This document shows positions 51,683 through 61,358 of a DNA stretch of 64,000 nt, in pieces. Numbering within the stretch: position 1 is the stretch's first letter; each line of letters begins with the position of its first letter. The notes beneath the pieces were generated by a model. The model did not search any database and was not told the origin of the DNA. It was given only the letters and a program-made list of their open reading frames with translations. Both the position numbers and the translations under genes were made by a program. Source of the stretch: CAYQCE01 sp964415885 (GTDB lineage Bacteria > Zixibacteria > MSB-5A5 > JAABVY01 > JAHJOQ01); the NCBI GenBank assembly GCA_964415885.1, contig CAYQCE010000002.1, forward strand, positions 48,962 through 112,961, read 5' to 3'.

Positions 51683-53422
51683 TCAGTCTGCGAGTGTAAC
51701 CGTTACACCCCAGTTATCCGCATCACGAGGTTTCGAATCGTTCCATGCGCGGAACGAATGCGATCCATCTGTGACGTAGTATGCAACATACGATCCACGC
51801 GGCAAAGTCATGATATCATTCGACATTCTGTTCTTGTTAGCCCCGCCCGCATGCTCGGTGCGCCTGAATATCATGCTCCAGACGGTCTCTCCCGTCTCGG
51901 CATCTTCGATCCAGGCATAGTCATACATCACATCGTCCTTGCCTTCGCCTATTGCGTAGATGCGAACCCGGCGATCCTTATCGAGCGTGAATGCCTGCTG
52001 TTCGAACTCATCGTCCCCGACACGAACGATACTGACAAGTGTGTTCCCGGTTCTAATCGGAGTCTCTGATACAACAACACGCGACTTGTCGAAGTCATCG
52101 CCGATGCCGTAGATCGTTACACCATATCGTCGTTGATCCGCAGGGGGAGACGAATTCCAATCGCGGTACGAATGGGAGCCGTCGGTGGTATAGTAAACGG
52201 CATAGTCGCCGGGGGAGAAATCGACATTGCCCATAAACTTGCGATTTTTGGATGCTCCGCCGGCAGGCTCTGTATTCCGCCATGTCATCTCCCAGACGCG
52301 GCTCAAATCCTCGAGGTCTTCTATCCAGGCGTAATCCGCGAACTCTTTGCCATACTTGTCGTATTCGCCGATTGCATAGACATGGAGCTTCAACGGCTGC
52401 TTGACAGTGAAGTACTCTGTCTCATACTCATTATCGCCAAGACGAACAATGGACAGTATCTCCCTCTGGTCATGATCGTCCTCGTAATGCTTGATTTTAT
52501 CTTCGAGGTCAGGATCGTCAAGGAGGAGCGTTACACCCCATCCCTCCGGATCGTAGGGTGGAGGGGCATTCCAATGCACCGGAGAATGAGAGCCATCCGT
52601 TGAGTAGTAGAGCACGTAGCTCCCCGGTTCGAGATCGAGTACATGATCGATCATCCTGTTCTTGGATGCTCCTCCGGCATGCTCGGTGTCCCATCTCTCC
52701 ATCTGCCATATCTTCTCACGAGTGCCGGCATCGATAAGCCAGGCATAATCTACCAGGGTCTTGTCATGCTTGGAGTATTCCCCGAGAGCGTATACACGCA
52801 GCGGGATATTTTCTTCGAGCGTGAATCCGATATTGTCGTAGAAGTCGTTCTCGCCGGCCTCGATACGCCGCACCACCGTCCCGCTCATCGGCTCGGGCCG
52901 GTGATTGATACGAATATCGTTGTGCGATGCCACAAGCTTGAACCTGTAGTCTTCGCTGTGGTCACCACCGAACGCATCTCCAATAATCTCCACTATCTCA
53001 CCGAAGCTCTCGATTTCTACATTTCCGGAAAAATACGAACTGCCACTGAAAAAGTAAGCGGTGTAAGCGCCCTTCTTGAGATCGATCGATCCGTCGAATT
53101 CTCGCAGAGTACGATCTCCACGGACACGATCCGTGTTATCGTAATCCATTACCCAGACAGGCTTTCTCGTCCTGTCATCAATTATCCATCCGTAAGCATA
53201 GAGAACGTCATCGGTGCCCTTACCGGCGCCAACAGCATAAATACTCACCTCAGTATCCGAAAGAACGTCAAAAGATCTATTGGCGAGGTCACCTTTATTG
53301 AGATGTTCAAAATCGAGAATTACAAAATCGTCGGCTCGCGCTGCCTTCAAAAAGAACAAAAAAACTGCCAGCATGACCAGCACGGCAACTATCGCGGGTG
53401 CCTTCAACCTGAAATCAGACAT
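51683..53422 (-). CDS. Exported protein with four copies of an unnamed repeat domain
   Basis: 579 residues from ATG 53422 (GAGGAGG upstream). A signal anchor (APAIVAVLVMLAVFLFFLKAARA) is followed by four modules of about 95 residues, joined by linkers of about 35 residues of the type SIVRLGDNEYExExFTV. Each module reads IYAIGEG...DYAWIEDxxTGExVWxM, then TEHAGGAxKNR, LxxGxYxxYYxTDGSHSxxxWN and a closing WGVTxxxxD; the first module is diverged and lacks the TDGSHS part. The strands and turns predict a beta-sandwich. I do not recognise the family or any catalytic residue; conserved His, Asp and Trp could bind a ligand or a sugar. It follows tldE by about 115 bp on the same strand. Confidence 0.8.
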   Translation of the reverse strand: MSDFRLKAPAIVAVLVMLAVFLFFLKAARADDFVILDFEHLNKGDLANRSFDVLSDTEVSIYAVGAGKGTDDVLYAYGWIIDDRTRKPVWVMDYDNTDRVRGDRTLREFDGSIDLKKGAYTAYFFSGSSYFSGNVEIESFGEIVEIIGDAFGGDHSEDYRFKLVASHNDIRINHRPEPMSGTVVRRIEAGENDFYDNIGFTLEENIPLRVYALGEYSKHDKTLVDYAWLIDAGTREKIWQMERWDTEHAGGASKNRMIDHVLDLEPGSYVLYYSTDGSHSPVHWNAPPPYDPEGWGVTLLLDDPDLEDKIKHYEDDHDQREILSIVRLGDNEYETEYFTVKQPLKLHVYAIGEYDKYGKEFADYAWIEDLEDLSRVWEMTWRNTEPAGGASKNRKFMGNVDFSPGDYAVYYTTDGSHSYRDWNSSPPADQRRYGVTIYGIGDDFDKSRVVVSETPIRTGNTLVSIVRVGDDEFEQQAFTLDKDRRVRIYAIGEGKDDVMYDYAWIEDAETGETVWSMIFRRTEHAGGANKNRMSNDIMTLPRGSYVAYYVTDGSHSFRAWNDSKPRDADNWGVTVTLAD

Positions 53423-53536
53423 ATAAAAAGCCTCCTCGTCGCAACACAACACATCTCCAACTTAGGAGTACGTGGTTGCGAGGAGGAGGTTTCATTTATC
53501 TAACCAAAAACTAACGACTTATGGCGCCATGATTCG

Positions 53537-54889
53537 TCAAAACTCCGTTTTCCCGGAGAAGCTGAAATCCTTGATCCTCAATGTCGGGACATACATTGAA
53601 CCCATTGAGCCCCACCAGGATGCAACCGCTTTGCGCTCATTCGAGATGCCCGTGACGTTCTTGAACGCATTCATCATGCTTTCCGTGAATCGAAGGTTTT
53701 TCAGCCCATGCTTCACCTTGCCGTTCTTGATCCTAAAAAGACCGTCTCGGGTCATGCCGGTCATAAGAGCAACCCGTGGATCAAGGAGACCGTTCAAATA
53801 GTGGAACCGTGTAACCAGCAAACCATCCTCGACACCCGCTATCAGCTCATCCGCCGTCTGATTGCCCGCCGCCATTCTGACATTCAGCGGCAATGCACCT
53901 TCGGCTGCGAGTTCCGGCGGAAGACCGTGACCGGTCGATCCCTGCCCCGACCTTCTTCCGGAGATAAGATTGTGGACGACATCACCAGCGACCCCATTCT
54001 TCACAAAGTCAACCCTCTGTTTCGGGACTCCCTCAAAATCGAACGGCAGTCCCACGTTTCCAGGCTCGAGCGCATCATCGTATATTGTGACGCTGTCCGC
54101 GGCCACATTCTCGCCCTTTCGCCCGTAGAGAAACGAAGTCTGATCTTCGTATGCTTTCGAGCCGAATGCCACGAAGTCGAGCCACTCGAATACCTCTGCG
54201 ATGGCCGCAGGTTCGAGAATGACCTCATATTTACCCGGTTCGAGTTCCTTCGGATCACGCGACAATCTGCATTTCTTCACCGCTACGCCTGCGAGACCGG
54301 GAACATCAACCTCATCGATTCTGCTCGAGATGCCAGCGGCATATCCTGACGAATTCTCGCCGCTCGCGATCACATTGATCGATGCGGACGAAAACTGCTG
54401 ATAACAGCGCACACCGTTCGAGTTGAGGATTGCGACTTCCCCGTCACCGGTAGAAAACGCCCCCGCCATCGAATAGTCGTACTTCTCGCCCCTCTTGAAT
54501 ACGCGTTTCAGTTTGGATGCCCGCTGCCGCGGAGTGAAGCGTGATGTCTTCTCGTCGAACGTATCGGTTTCCTTGTAATCGGCAGGTTTCGCGAAACTGT
54601 CGAAATCGGGATTCTCTTTCTGACGTTTGGCGATCTGTGTCGCAATTCTCTGCGCCCGCTTCAGATCGGTCACTTTGAGAGAGTTGCAGGAGGCGGTACC
54701 GAGTTTTTTGCCAACCGCAACACGGAAATACACCTTCACGTCATCAACGGCTACATTCTGATGTATGTGCGAGTTAGCGAACCGTGTCAGCCCGGAGTTT
54801 GAACCGACAAGCACGGCTTCAGTCTGGTCGGCCCTGGATGCCGCCATGACCTTCTCAAGCAGAGTGAATACCTTATCTTGACCTGTCAT
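53537..54889 (-). CDS. tldE: TldE/PmbA-type subunit of the TldD/TldE protease
   Basis: 450 residues of the PmbA/TldD family. The N-domain (SGLTRFANSHIHQNVAVDDVKVYFRVAVG) and the C-domain barrel (RRSGQGSTGHGLPPEL, VEDGLLVTRFHYLNGLLDP, GMTRDGLFRIKNGKVKHGLKNLRFTES) are complete, but the HExxxH metal site is absent, as expected for the non-catalytic partner. With TldD it forms a heterodimer that degrades unfolded peptides or matures modified peptides. Its start overlaps the tldD stop by 4 bp (ATGA). Confidence 0.92.
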   Translation of the reverse strand: MTGQDKVFTLLEKVMAASRADQTEAVLVGSNSGLTRFANSHIHQNVAVDDVKVYFRVAVGKKLGTASCNSLKVTDLKRAQRIATQIAKRQKENPDFDSFAKPADYKETDTFDEKTSRFTPRQRASKLKRVFKRGEKYDYSMAGAFSTGDGEVAILNSNGVRCYQQFSSASINVIASGENSSGYAAGISSRIDEVDVPGLAGVAVKKCRLSRDPKELEPGKYEVILEPAAIAEVFEWLDFVAFGSKAYEDQTSFLYGRKGENVAADSVTIYDDALEPGNVGLPFDFEGVPKQRVDFVKNGVAGDVVHNLISGRRSGQGSTGHGLPPELAAEGALPLNVRMAAGNQTADELIAGVEDGLLVTRFHYLNGLLDPRVALMTGMTRDGLFRIKNGKVKHGLKNLRFTESMMNAFKNVTGISNERKAVASWWGSMGSMYVPTLRIKDFSFSGKTEF

Positions 54890-56328
54890 TTGCTCACCCC
54901 CACTTCCACATTTCTAAACCGCGCCGGCGCGGTTCCGTGCGCAACGTGCATGACCTGCATCGGCTCTCCCTTGCCACAGTTTGGCACGCCCCAAATGTGC
55001 CAGTGGTTGCGGTTGCAGATGGCATCGCACTCGTTCCAGAACTTGGGTGTCATACCGGTGTAGAGCGGATTCTTGTATATCCGGCCGCGTTTCCCGTTCT
55101 CGATCTTCCACGCTATCTCAAGTCCGAACTGGAAATTGAGTCGCCTGTCATCGATAGACCAGCTCTTGTTTGTCTCTACGAAATACCCGCCGTTGGTGTC
55201 CGCGATCAGATCGTCGAGATCCCATTCACCCGGCTCCAGATTGTGGTTGGTCATACGGATCAGAGGCAGATGCTGCCAGCTCTGTGCCCGCATTGAACCA
55301 CTCGATCTGCGATCGATCACAGGAGCAGTCTCGCGCGAGGACAGGTAGCCGACAAACACACCGTTCTCTACAATTGGTGTGCGCTGCGCCTCGACGCCTT
55401 CATCGTCGAAACCGAAACTCCCCAGGCCACCGGCGACGGTGGCATCCGCATAGATGTTAACGATACCCGAGCCGTACTTCAGATCATTCAGCTTGTCGAT
55501 CGTCATAAAGGACCCGCCTGCCAGCGAAATCTCTGTTCCGAGCACGCGATCGAGTTCCGTTGGATGTCCGCACGATTCATGCACCTGGAGCGCCATCTGA
55601 GAACCGTCGATCACGAGATCGACTTCACCCGACGGCATCGGCGGTGCGGTCAAGAGTGCAATAGCCTCATCGCGAATTCGCTCGGCATTGTCGAGAAGAT
55701 TCAGTTTCTCGATAAACTCATAACCGGCGCAGGCGTAGTCACCGCCGAATGAGTTCGGGAATGAGCGACGCTGCACCTCGGAACCATCGACGGCCGTCGC
55801 AACGTATCCACCACCCGATTCGACGAAATCCTGCTCGATCTCGGCACCTTCCGTCGAAACGAAGACCTTCTTCATCTTCGAGAATCGCATCATACTCTCG
55901 GCCAGATGGATGGCCTTCTTGCGCTTGAGCGCCTTGTTTACCTTAATCAGCAGATCAATCTTCTGCTTAGGCTTCACACTGAACGGATCGATCTCGTACT
56001 CAGTCGCATAGGTCCCCTTGTGTATCTCCGTCTCAGCGAGCCGGATATTCTCCTTCTTAGTCATAGCGGATGCCTTCGCCACCTGCAACGCTCGGTTGGC
56101 AGTCTTGCGGAGGGACCCGGATGTCAGGATAGAGGTTGCCGCGAACCCCCAGGCCCCGTCGGCCACGACACGTATCCCTATCCCCTGATTGATATCGTGT
56201 ACCATGGAGTCGACATGAGCATCCTTGACATCAATACTCTCGGTCTCGGTGCTCACATATCGAGCATCCGCGTAGTCAACGCCCTTAGACTTGAGATGAT
56301 CAATCACTTCAAGCAGTTTATCCTTCAA
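54886..56328 (-). CDS. tldD: TldD metalloprotease subunit
   Basis: 480 residues from TTG 56328, chosen because AGGAGGT lies 5-6 nt upstream; the longer frame has no ribosome site. The zinc motif HExxxH is His250-Glu-x3-His255 (HESCGHPTELDR), and the third-ligand region near the C-terminus holds NCGKGEPMQVMHVAHG. Other family segments: EGAEIEQDFVESGGGY, FDDEGVEAQRTPIVENGVF and RAQSWQHLPLIRMTNHNLEPG. It works with TldE, the next gene. No peptide precursor for a natural product is visible nearby. Confidence 0.93.
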   Translation of the reverse strand: MKDKLLEVIDHLKSKGVDYADARYVSTETESIDVKDAHVDSMVHDINQGIGIRVVADGAWGFAATSILTSGSLRKTANRALQVAKASAMTKKENIRLAETEIHKGTYATEYEIDPFSVKPKQKIDLLIKVNKALKRKKAIHLAESMMRFSKMKKVFVSTEGAEIEQDFVESGGGYVATAVDGSEVQRRSFPNSFGGDYACAGYEFIEKLNLLDNAERIRDEAIALLTAPPMPSGEVDLVIDGSQMALQVHESCGHPTELDRVLGTEISLAGGSFMTIDKLNDLKYGSGIVNIYADATVAGGLGSFGFDDEGVEAQRTPIVENGVFVGYLSSRETAPVIDRRSSGSMRAQSWQHLPLIRMTNHNLEPGEWDLDDLIADTNGGYFVETNKSWSIDDRRLNFQFGLEIAWKIENGKRGRIYKNPLYTGMTPKFWNECDAICNRNHWHIWGVPNCGKGEPMQVMHVAHGTAPARFRNVEVGVSK

Positions 56329-56971
56329 TGAGGACCTCCTTCCCTGGAAAAAGTGATTAGGCCTAAATGTAAGCGCAGGCCGAGCGCAAGTCAATTGCTA
56401 TTGCGGTTGTTACGCTTTCACAAGGCCATGCACTGGGAATAAATCAATACCCCGGTTATCAAAGCCCCCGAATCCTCACACTATGATATTGAGATAGTGA
56501 ATTCTCGGCCCACGACTGTGTCATGGACCGGTATACACCGAGAAACCGAAGGATCTCCTTAACCAGCTCATACCCTCCTATCGATGAACGGGACAGGTCT
56601 ATCGCTCCGTTGAGAGGTCCTTTCGAGATGCTTCAATACTAACATACGGGGCCGCACCATGAGTACCCACGATCCGGCCGTTCAGACCAGCTTATCTGCC
56701 CGCAGGTATCGGGTCCATTCGGCTACCAGTGAAAACCGCAGTCGCTTGCAGAGACATCACTCAAAGGATATCGGAAGGGAGGTCCATATGTGATTTTGTG
56801 AGCAGTTCTGGCTTGCATTCACGATCTCAGGATCTCAACCCGATTCGAATCAAATCTCAAACCGGGTGATATTGTGAGCTGCCTCGAGACGGAATGCTGA
56901 CATCGGGACATATCAAAAGACCGGATTGAACGAGGATCGGGGCGGGTCCAAGCGATTGCCCGCTCCCGTTA
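56329..56971. other. Intergenic region without a recognised gene
   Basis: About 640 bp between cdsA and tldD. A strong AAGGGAGG (56775-56782) is followed at the right distance by ATG TGA (56788-56793), a start directly on a stop. A GC-rich imperfect hairpin near 56938-56968 lies just past the cdsA stop, without a T-tract. No open frame of convincing composition. Confidence 0.5.
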
Positions 56972-57796
56972 TTATCTGTACACGACAAACACGAGCATGA
57001 AATAGAGGGCCGGGAGAGCAAACAAGAGCGAATCAAACCGATCGAGCACTCCACCGTGTCCCGGTATGATGTTCGATGAGTCCTTGACCCCAAACCGCCT
57101 CTTGAATATGGACTCCACCAGATCTCCGAGCTGCCCGACAAGGGCGATCACAAATGCACAGATGACCATATATCCGGGATCAACACGCTTAAGAGCGAAA
57201 AGCGAAAAGACATATCCTGCGACAGTTCCGAATATCAGACCAGCAGCGAACCCCTCCCAGCTCTTGTTCGGCGACACGACCGGCGACATTTTGTGCCTGC
57301 CGAACGGCTTACCGATGAAGTATGCTGCTGTATCGCATATCCAGATTACAGCGAACGCGAAGAGAATCCACAATCCGGCGGTTCGGTAATCCGGGAACTT
57401 TAGAAACTCGATCTCTCTGATCAGAATGAAGAAATTGAGGAGCATCGCATAAAAGACACCGAATAGCGTGAATACTATGCGAGTGCTCGATAGAACTATG
57501 TCCCGGCGAAATACGGCTGACAGCGTAGTCAGCCCGAATGCGACAAGCAAACCGTAAAGCAGTGCGGATTCGCCATTGTAATAGACATTCCAGTTCGTGA
57601 ATACGAGCCATATGAAGAGCAGTACCTGCGGAAAGAGTCTGATCCTCACCTGAGTCATTTTGAGGAACTCCCAGAAGCTCAGGATTGTCAAGATGGTGAC
57701 GAACCCGACTATGAACTCTCGTCCGACCAGCACGATGTTTATGAGGATGGGTATAGCTACAAAAGCTACCAGGACACGAGCTGTGAGGTTTTTCAT
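56972..57796 (-). CDS. cdsA: Phosphatidate cytidylyltransferase
   Basis: 274 residues from ATG 57796 (the homologous region starts KNLTARVLVAFVAIPILI); the longer frame overlaps uppS. Eight or so transmembrane helices. The family signature lies near the C-terminus: KRRFGVKDSSNIIPGHGGVLDRFDSLLF, containing the conserved Lys-Asp, Gly-His-Gly-Gly and Asp-Arg-x-Asp groups, and upstream VSPNKSWEG. It makes CDP-diacylglycerol for phospholipid synthesis at the inner membrane. It is the last gene of the frr-uppS-cdsA run, 5 bp after uppS. Confidence 0.95.
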   Translation of the reverse strand: MKNLTARVLVAFVAIPILINIVLVGREFIVGFVTILTILSFWEFLKMTQVRIRLFPQVLLFIWLVFTNWNVYYNGESALLYGLLVAFGLTTLSAVFRRDIVLSSTRIVFTLFGVFYAMLLNFFILIREIEFLKFPDYRTAGLWILFAFAVIWICDTAAYFIGKPFGRHKMSPVVSPNKSWEGFAAGLIFGTVAGYVFSLFALKRVDPGYMVICAFVIALVGQLGDLVESIFKRRFGVKDSSNIIPGHGGVLDRFDSLLFALPALYFMLVFVVYR

Positions 57797-57801
57797 CTCT
57801 C

Positions 57802-58545
57802 TTAAGTGCGAACCTTGCCGAAACGTCTGTCGCGGCTCTGATACTCGAGAATAGCCTCGTAGAAATCGCTCTCCCCGAAATCCGGCCAAAGAGCATTCGT
57901 GACGTAAAGCTCGGTGTATGATGTCTGCCAGAGCAGGAAATTCGAAAGCCGCATTTCTCCGGAAGTCCGTATCAACAGGTCGGGGTCCGGGAGGTCGGCA
58001 GTGTACAGATATGATGAAAACAGGCGTTCATCGATATCATCCGGATTCAAAAGGCCGGACTTGACATCCCGCGCGATGCGCTTAACGGCGTCAACAATCT
58101 CAGTCCGTCCTCCGTAATTCAGTGCCAGGTTGAGAACGAGGCCGGTATTGCCGGCAGTTTCGGTTATCGCATGCTCGAGCGCGCGCCTCTGTGTCGCGGC
58201 GAGCTCGCCGATATCACCGGTGGCGATCATTCGAACGTCATTTTCGTTGAGCTCTGCGAGCTCACTCCGTGTCTTCTCGTAGAGGAGCTTCATGATGAAT
58301 GAAACCTCGGTCTTGGGGCGCTGCCAGTTCTCAACCGAGAAAGTGAAGAGAGTCAAGAATTTCACTCCGATGCGCGCGGCGGCCTTGACTATGGTCTTCA
58401 CGCTCTCCACACCCGCTTCATGGCCGATCGAGCGCGGCTTGCCACGGCGGTTTGCCCACCTTCCATTGCCGTCCATTATCACGGCAACGTGCGTGGGTAT
58501 CCTGCCTACATCCTCGATTTGCTTCACATAGTCGACTTGCGGCAA
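57802..58545 (-). CDS. uppS: Undecaprenyl diphosphate synthase
   Basis: 247 residues, TTG start with AGGG about 8 nt upstream. cis-Prenyltransferase motifs: HVAVIMDGNGRWANRRGKPRSIGHEAG with catalytic Asp25, TLFTFSVENWQRP, and LALNYGGRTEIVDAVKRIA. The C-terminal LLIRTSGEMRLSNFLLWQTSYTELYVTNALWPDF carries the conserved RxSGExRxSNFLLWQ. It makes the C55 lipid carrier for peptidoglycan and other glycans, the substrate of enzymes like those at 33082 and 20781. Confidence 0.96.
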   Translation of the reverse strand: MPQVDYVKQIEDVGRIPTHVAVIMDGNGRWANRRGKPRSIGHEAGVESVKTIVKAAARIGVKFLTLFTFSVENWQRPKTEVSFIMKLLYEKTRSELAELNENDVRMIATGDIGELAATQRRALEHAITETAGNTGLVLNLALNYGGRTEIVDAVKRIARDVKSGLLNPDDIDERLFSSYLYTADLPDPDLLIRTSGEMRLSNFLLWQTSYTELYVTNALWPDFGESDFYEAILEYQSRDRRFGKVRT

Positions 58546-58556
58546 GGTGATGCCCT

Positions 58557-59114
58557 CTATATCTCCATGACCTCGGACTCGCGCCTGGCGGTCATTTCAT
58601 CGATCTGCTTACTGTAATCGTCGGTTAGCTTCTGGATCCGATCGAAGCCGTCGTGCATCTGGTCTTCTGAAATGTCACTTTTCTTTTCCGCTGCCTTCAA
58701 TTCGTCATTCGCGTCCCTGCGTATATTACGGAGCGCAATTTTGCCTTCCTCGCCATACTTCCTGGCAATCTTGACGAGATCTTTTCTTCGCTCTTCCGAC
58801 AGCGGCGGAATCGGAATGCGAATAATCTGTCCTTCGGCCTGAGGATTTAGACCGAGATCTGACGCCTGGATGGCCTTGACGACCTCCTGTACGGCCGTCT
58901 TATCCCAGGGCTGCACCACGAGTAGACGCGCCTCCGGAGCAGATATCGATGCCATCTGGTTCAACGGCGTCTGGGTGCCGTAGTAATCCACTTTTAGGCC
59001 CTCTACAAGCGATGGCGCAGCTTTGCCGGTTCTTATCGAGGCCAACTGCTGCTGCACAGCCTCGAGAGTCTTCTTCATTCGACTTTCCGCTTCTGATACG
59101 TATTTGTCTATCAT
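58557..59114 (-). CDS. frr: Ribosome recycling factor
   Basis: 185 residues, standard length. MKKTLEAVQQQLASIRTGKAAPSLVEGLKVDYYGTQTPLNQMASIS and the C-terminal helix QMHDGFDRIQKLTDDYSKQIDEMTARRESEVMEI are diagnostic. It separates ribosomal subunits after termination together with EF-G. Its start overlaps the pyrH stop by 4 bp. Confidence 0.97.
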   Translation of the reverse strand: MIDKYVSEAESRMKKTLEAVQQQLASIRTGKAAPSLVEGLKVDYYGTQTPLNQMASISAPEARLLVVQPWDKTAVQEVVKAIQASDLGLNPQAEGQIIRIPIPPLSEERRKDLVKIARKYGEEGKIALRNIRRDANDELKAAEKKSDISEDQMHDGFDRIQKLTDDYSKQIDEMTARRESEVMEI

Positions 59115-59839
59115 AGTCGCTCCCTCGAGAGAATTGCGGTTCCGATCGACTCACGCTCCACGACCCGTCGGATATTCCCCTTCCCGTGCAGGTTAAATAC
59201 AATGATCGGGATATTGTTGTCCTTGCACAGCGCGGTAGCGGTCGAATCCATGACTTTCAGATTCCTTTCAAGGACTTCAGCGTAACTTATTCGATCAAAC
59301 AGCCGAGCATCGGAGTTCTCAACCGGATCGCTGTCATAGACACCGTCAACTTTGGTTGCCTTGAGCAAGACCTCGGATTCTGTCTCCATCGCCCTGAGTG
59401 CCGCGGCCGTGTCCGTGGTAAAGTATGGATTTCCCGTTCCGGCCGCAAGAATTATGACCCTGCCCTTCTGCAGATGTCTGAGTGCGCGCCTCCTAATGTA
59501 GGGCTCGGCCACCGCTTCGATCCGAAAGGCTGTCATTACGCGTGTCACGACACCCCTCTTCTCGAGACAATCCTGAAGGGCCATCGAGTTGATCACGGTC
59601 GCGAGCATTCCCATATAGTCACCCGCGACACGATCCACGCCACGCTCAGCGGCCGCGAGGCCTCTGTAAATATTGCCGCCGCCTATCACAATGGCGAGCT
59701 CCGTTCCGAGTTCGCGGACTGACACGACCTCATCGGCAACGAAATCGAGCATTTCGCTCTCAATACCGAAGCTCCTTTTCCCCACCAGAGCCTCGCCCGA
59801 GAGCTTCAGCAATACCCGCTTAAAGCGAGGAGATGACAT
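59111..59839 (-). CDS. pyrH: UMP kinase
   Basis: 242 residues of the amino-acid-kinase family: KRVLLKLSGEALVG at the N-terminus, IVIGGGNIYRG, GDYMGMLATVINSMALQDCLE, VIILAAGTGNPYFTTDTAAALRA and the VDGVYDSDP loop. It makes UDP from UMP. The ATG immediately follows the tsf stop (59840/59839), and the gene overlaps frr, in the conserved order rpsB-tsf-pyrH-frr. Confidence 0.97.
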   Translation of the reverse strand: MSSPRFKRVLLKLSGEALVGKRSFGIESEMLDFVADEVVSVRELGTELAIVIGGGNIYRGLAAAERGVDRVAGDYMGMLATVINSMALQDCLEKRGVVTRVMTAFRIEAVAEPYIRRRALRHLQKGRVIILAAGTGNPYFTTDTAAALRAMETESEVLLKATKVDGVYDSDPVENSDARLFDRISYAEVLERNLKVMDSTATALCKDNNIPIIVFNLHGKGNIRRVVERESIGTAILSRERL

Positions 59840-60433
59840 CTATTCACCCAACGCAAAGCGCTCGAAGCGCCTGACAACGATATTCTCTCCGAGTTTGCCG
59901 ACAGTCTCCTTCAGCATCTCGCCGACCGACTTGTCGGTATCTCTTATATAGGCCTGCTCGAGCAGGCAGACTTCCTGAAAGTACTTTTCGAGACGACCAT
60001 CTACGATCTTTTCTACTATATGCTCCGGTTTACCCTCGTTTAAGGCCTGAGTCTTGTAGATTTCTCTCTCTTTCTTGAGAATATCCTCAGGCACCTCCTC
60101 ACGCGACACAACCAGCGGGTTGGCTGCAGCCACCTGCATTGCAAAGTTCTTACCGAGTTCCTTGAATTCGTCCGTGCGAGCCACGAAGTCCGTCTCGCAG
60201 TTCAGTTCGACCATCACACCGAGCTTGTCACCCGGGTGAATGTATGAAACGATCGCGCCTTCTTTGGTAGCCCTGCCGGCCTTGGAAGCAGCCTTTGCAA
60301 TACCCTTCTCACGGAGCAACTGACTGGCCTTTTCTATATCGCCATCCGCTTCAGATAGTGCCTTCTTGCAGTCCATCATGCCGGCACCGGTTTTCTCGCG
60401 CAGTTCTTTAACCTGTTGTGCAGTTATTGCCAT
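59840..60433 (-). CDS. tsf: Elongation factor Ts
   Basis: 197 residues, the short form as in Thermus-like and many anaerobic bacteria. N-terminal UBA-like domain ITAQQVKELREKTGAGMMDCKKALSEADGDIEKASQLLREKG, core HPGDKLGVMVELNCETDFVARTDEF, and a reduced C-terminal core ending VVRRFERFALGE. It is the nucleotide exchange factor of EF-Tu. Confidence 0.97.
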   Translation of the reverse strand: MAITAQQVKELREKTGAGMMDCKKALSEADGDIEKASQLLREKGIAKAASKAGRATKEGAIVSYIHPGDKLGVMVELNCETDFVARTDEFKELGKNFAMQVAAANPLVVSREEVPEDILKKEREIYKTQALNEGKPEHIVEKIVDGRLEKYFQEVCLLEQAYIRDTDKSVGEMLKETVGKLGENIVVRRFERFALGE

Positions 60434-60471
60434 CGTTTGAATCCTTGATCTATTTCGTGTAAGCCTTGAGT

Positions 60472-61254
60472 CTACTGATTTGCTTCCGTCTGTCCGCTCT
60501 CGACGGCCTCCTGGCCGGCTTCGGCGGGAGGCGGAGTCTCCGTCACCGGAGCGTGGTCAACCTGTTCGGGCGAAATCCCCTGCGCTTCCTGTACGGCGCG
60601 GGAGAATTCTCTCGTGATAACGCGGATCGACTTGATAGCGTCGTCATTTGCAGCGACGGGAAAATCGATTGGATCTGGATCAGAGTTTGTGTCGATCACT
60701 GCAACGATCGGAATGCCAAGCTTGGAGGCTTCGGCAACGGCTATGTGTTCCCTCTTGGCATCCACAACGAAAACCAGCCCGGGCAACACGTTCATTTCCT
60801 TGATACCACCCAGATTGCGCTCGAGTTTCGAGATCTCTCTTTCGAGACCCGCGACTTCCTTCTTTGTGAGCTTGTCGAACGTACCGTCGACTTTCCACTG
60901 CTCGAGCTCCTTGAGCCGTCGAATACTTCCCTTGATCGTCTGGAAATTGGTGAGCATTCCGCCGAGCCAGCGCTCAGTTACAAAAAACTGTCTGCTATTC
61001 TCAGCTTCCTCGTGTACGACTCCTTTGGCCTGTTTCTTGGTACCGACGAAAAGAACTTTCTGTCCCTTCTCAATAACTTCCTGCGCTTTCTTGCAGGCGA
61101 GATCAAGAGACATCAGAGTCTTCTTCAGATCGATAATATAAATGCCGTTCTTCGCGGTAAAAATAAAGCGTTTCATCTTGGGGTTCCACCTGCGGGTCTG
61201 GTGACCAAAATGAACGCCAGCCTCAAGGAGGTCCTTGATGGTGACTTCTAACAT
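60472..61254 (-). CDS. rpsB: 30S ribosomal protein S2
   Basis: 260 residues. LLEAGVHFGHQTRRWNPKMKRFIFTAKNGIYIIDL, FVGTKKQAKGVV, ERWLGGMLTNFQTIKGSI and PGLVFVVDAKREHIAVAEASKLGIPIVAVIDTNSDPD are universal S2 segments. A 30-residue Glu/Pro/Gln-rich tail extends past the globular part. AAGGAG precedes the ATG. A 104-bp gap to rpsI may contain a leader involved in autoregulation, but no structure stands out. Confidence 0.97.
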   Translation of the reverse strand: MLEVTIKDLLEAGVHFGHQTRRWNPKMKRFIFTAKNGIYIIDLKKTLMSLDLACKKAQEVIEKGQKVLFVGTKKQAKGVVHEEAENSRQFFVTERWLGGMLTNFQTIKGSIRRLKELEQWKVDGTFDKLTKKEVAGLEREISKLERNLGGIKEMNVLPGLVFVVDAKREHIAVAEASKLGIPIVAVIDTNSDPDPIDFPVAANDDAIKSIRVITREFSRAVQEAQGISPEQVDHAPVTETPPPAEAGQEAVESGQTEANQ

Positions 61255-61358
61255 TATTTCTCCTTTGGTTCAACTTCCACCTGTTTCCTCCCGCCGGGGA
61301 CACTTTCGCGACCACCCCAGCGATCCGCAGGTGTGCTTATTGAATATGTAAAAAAGGT

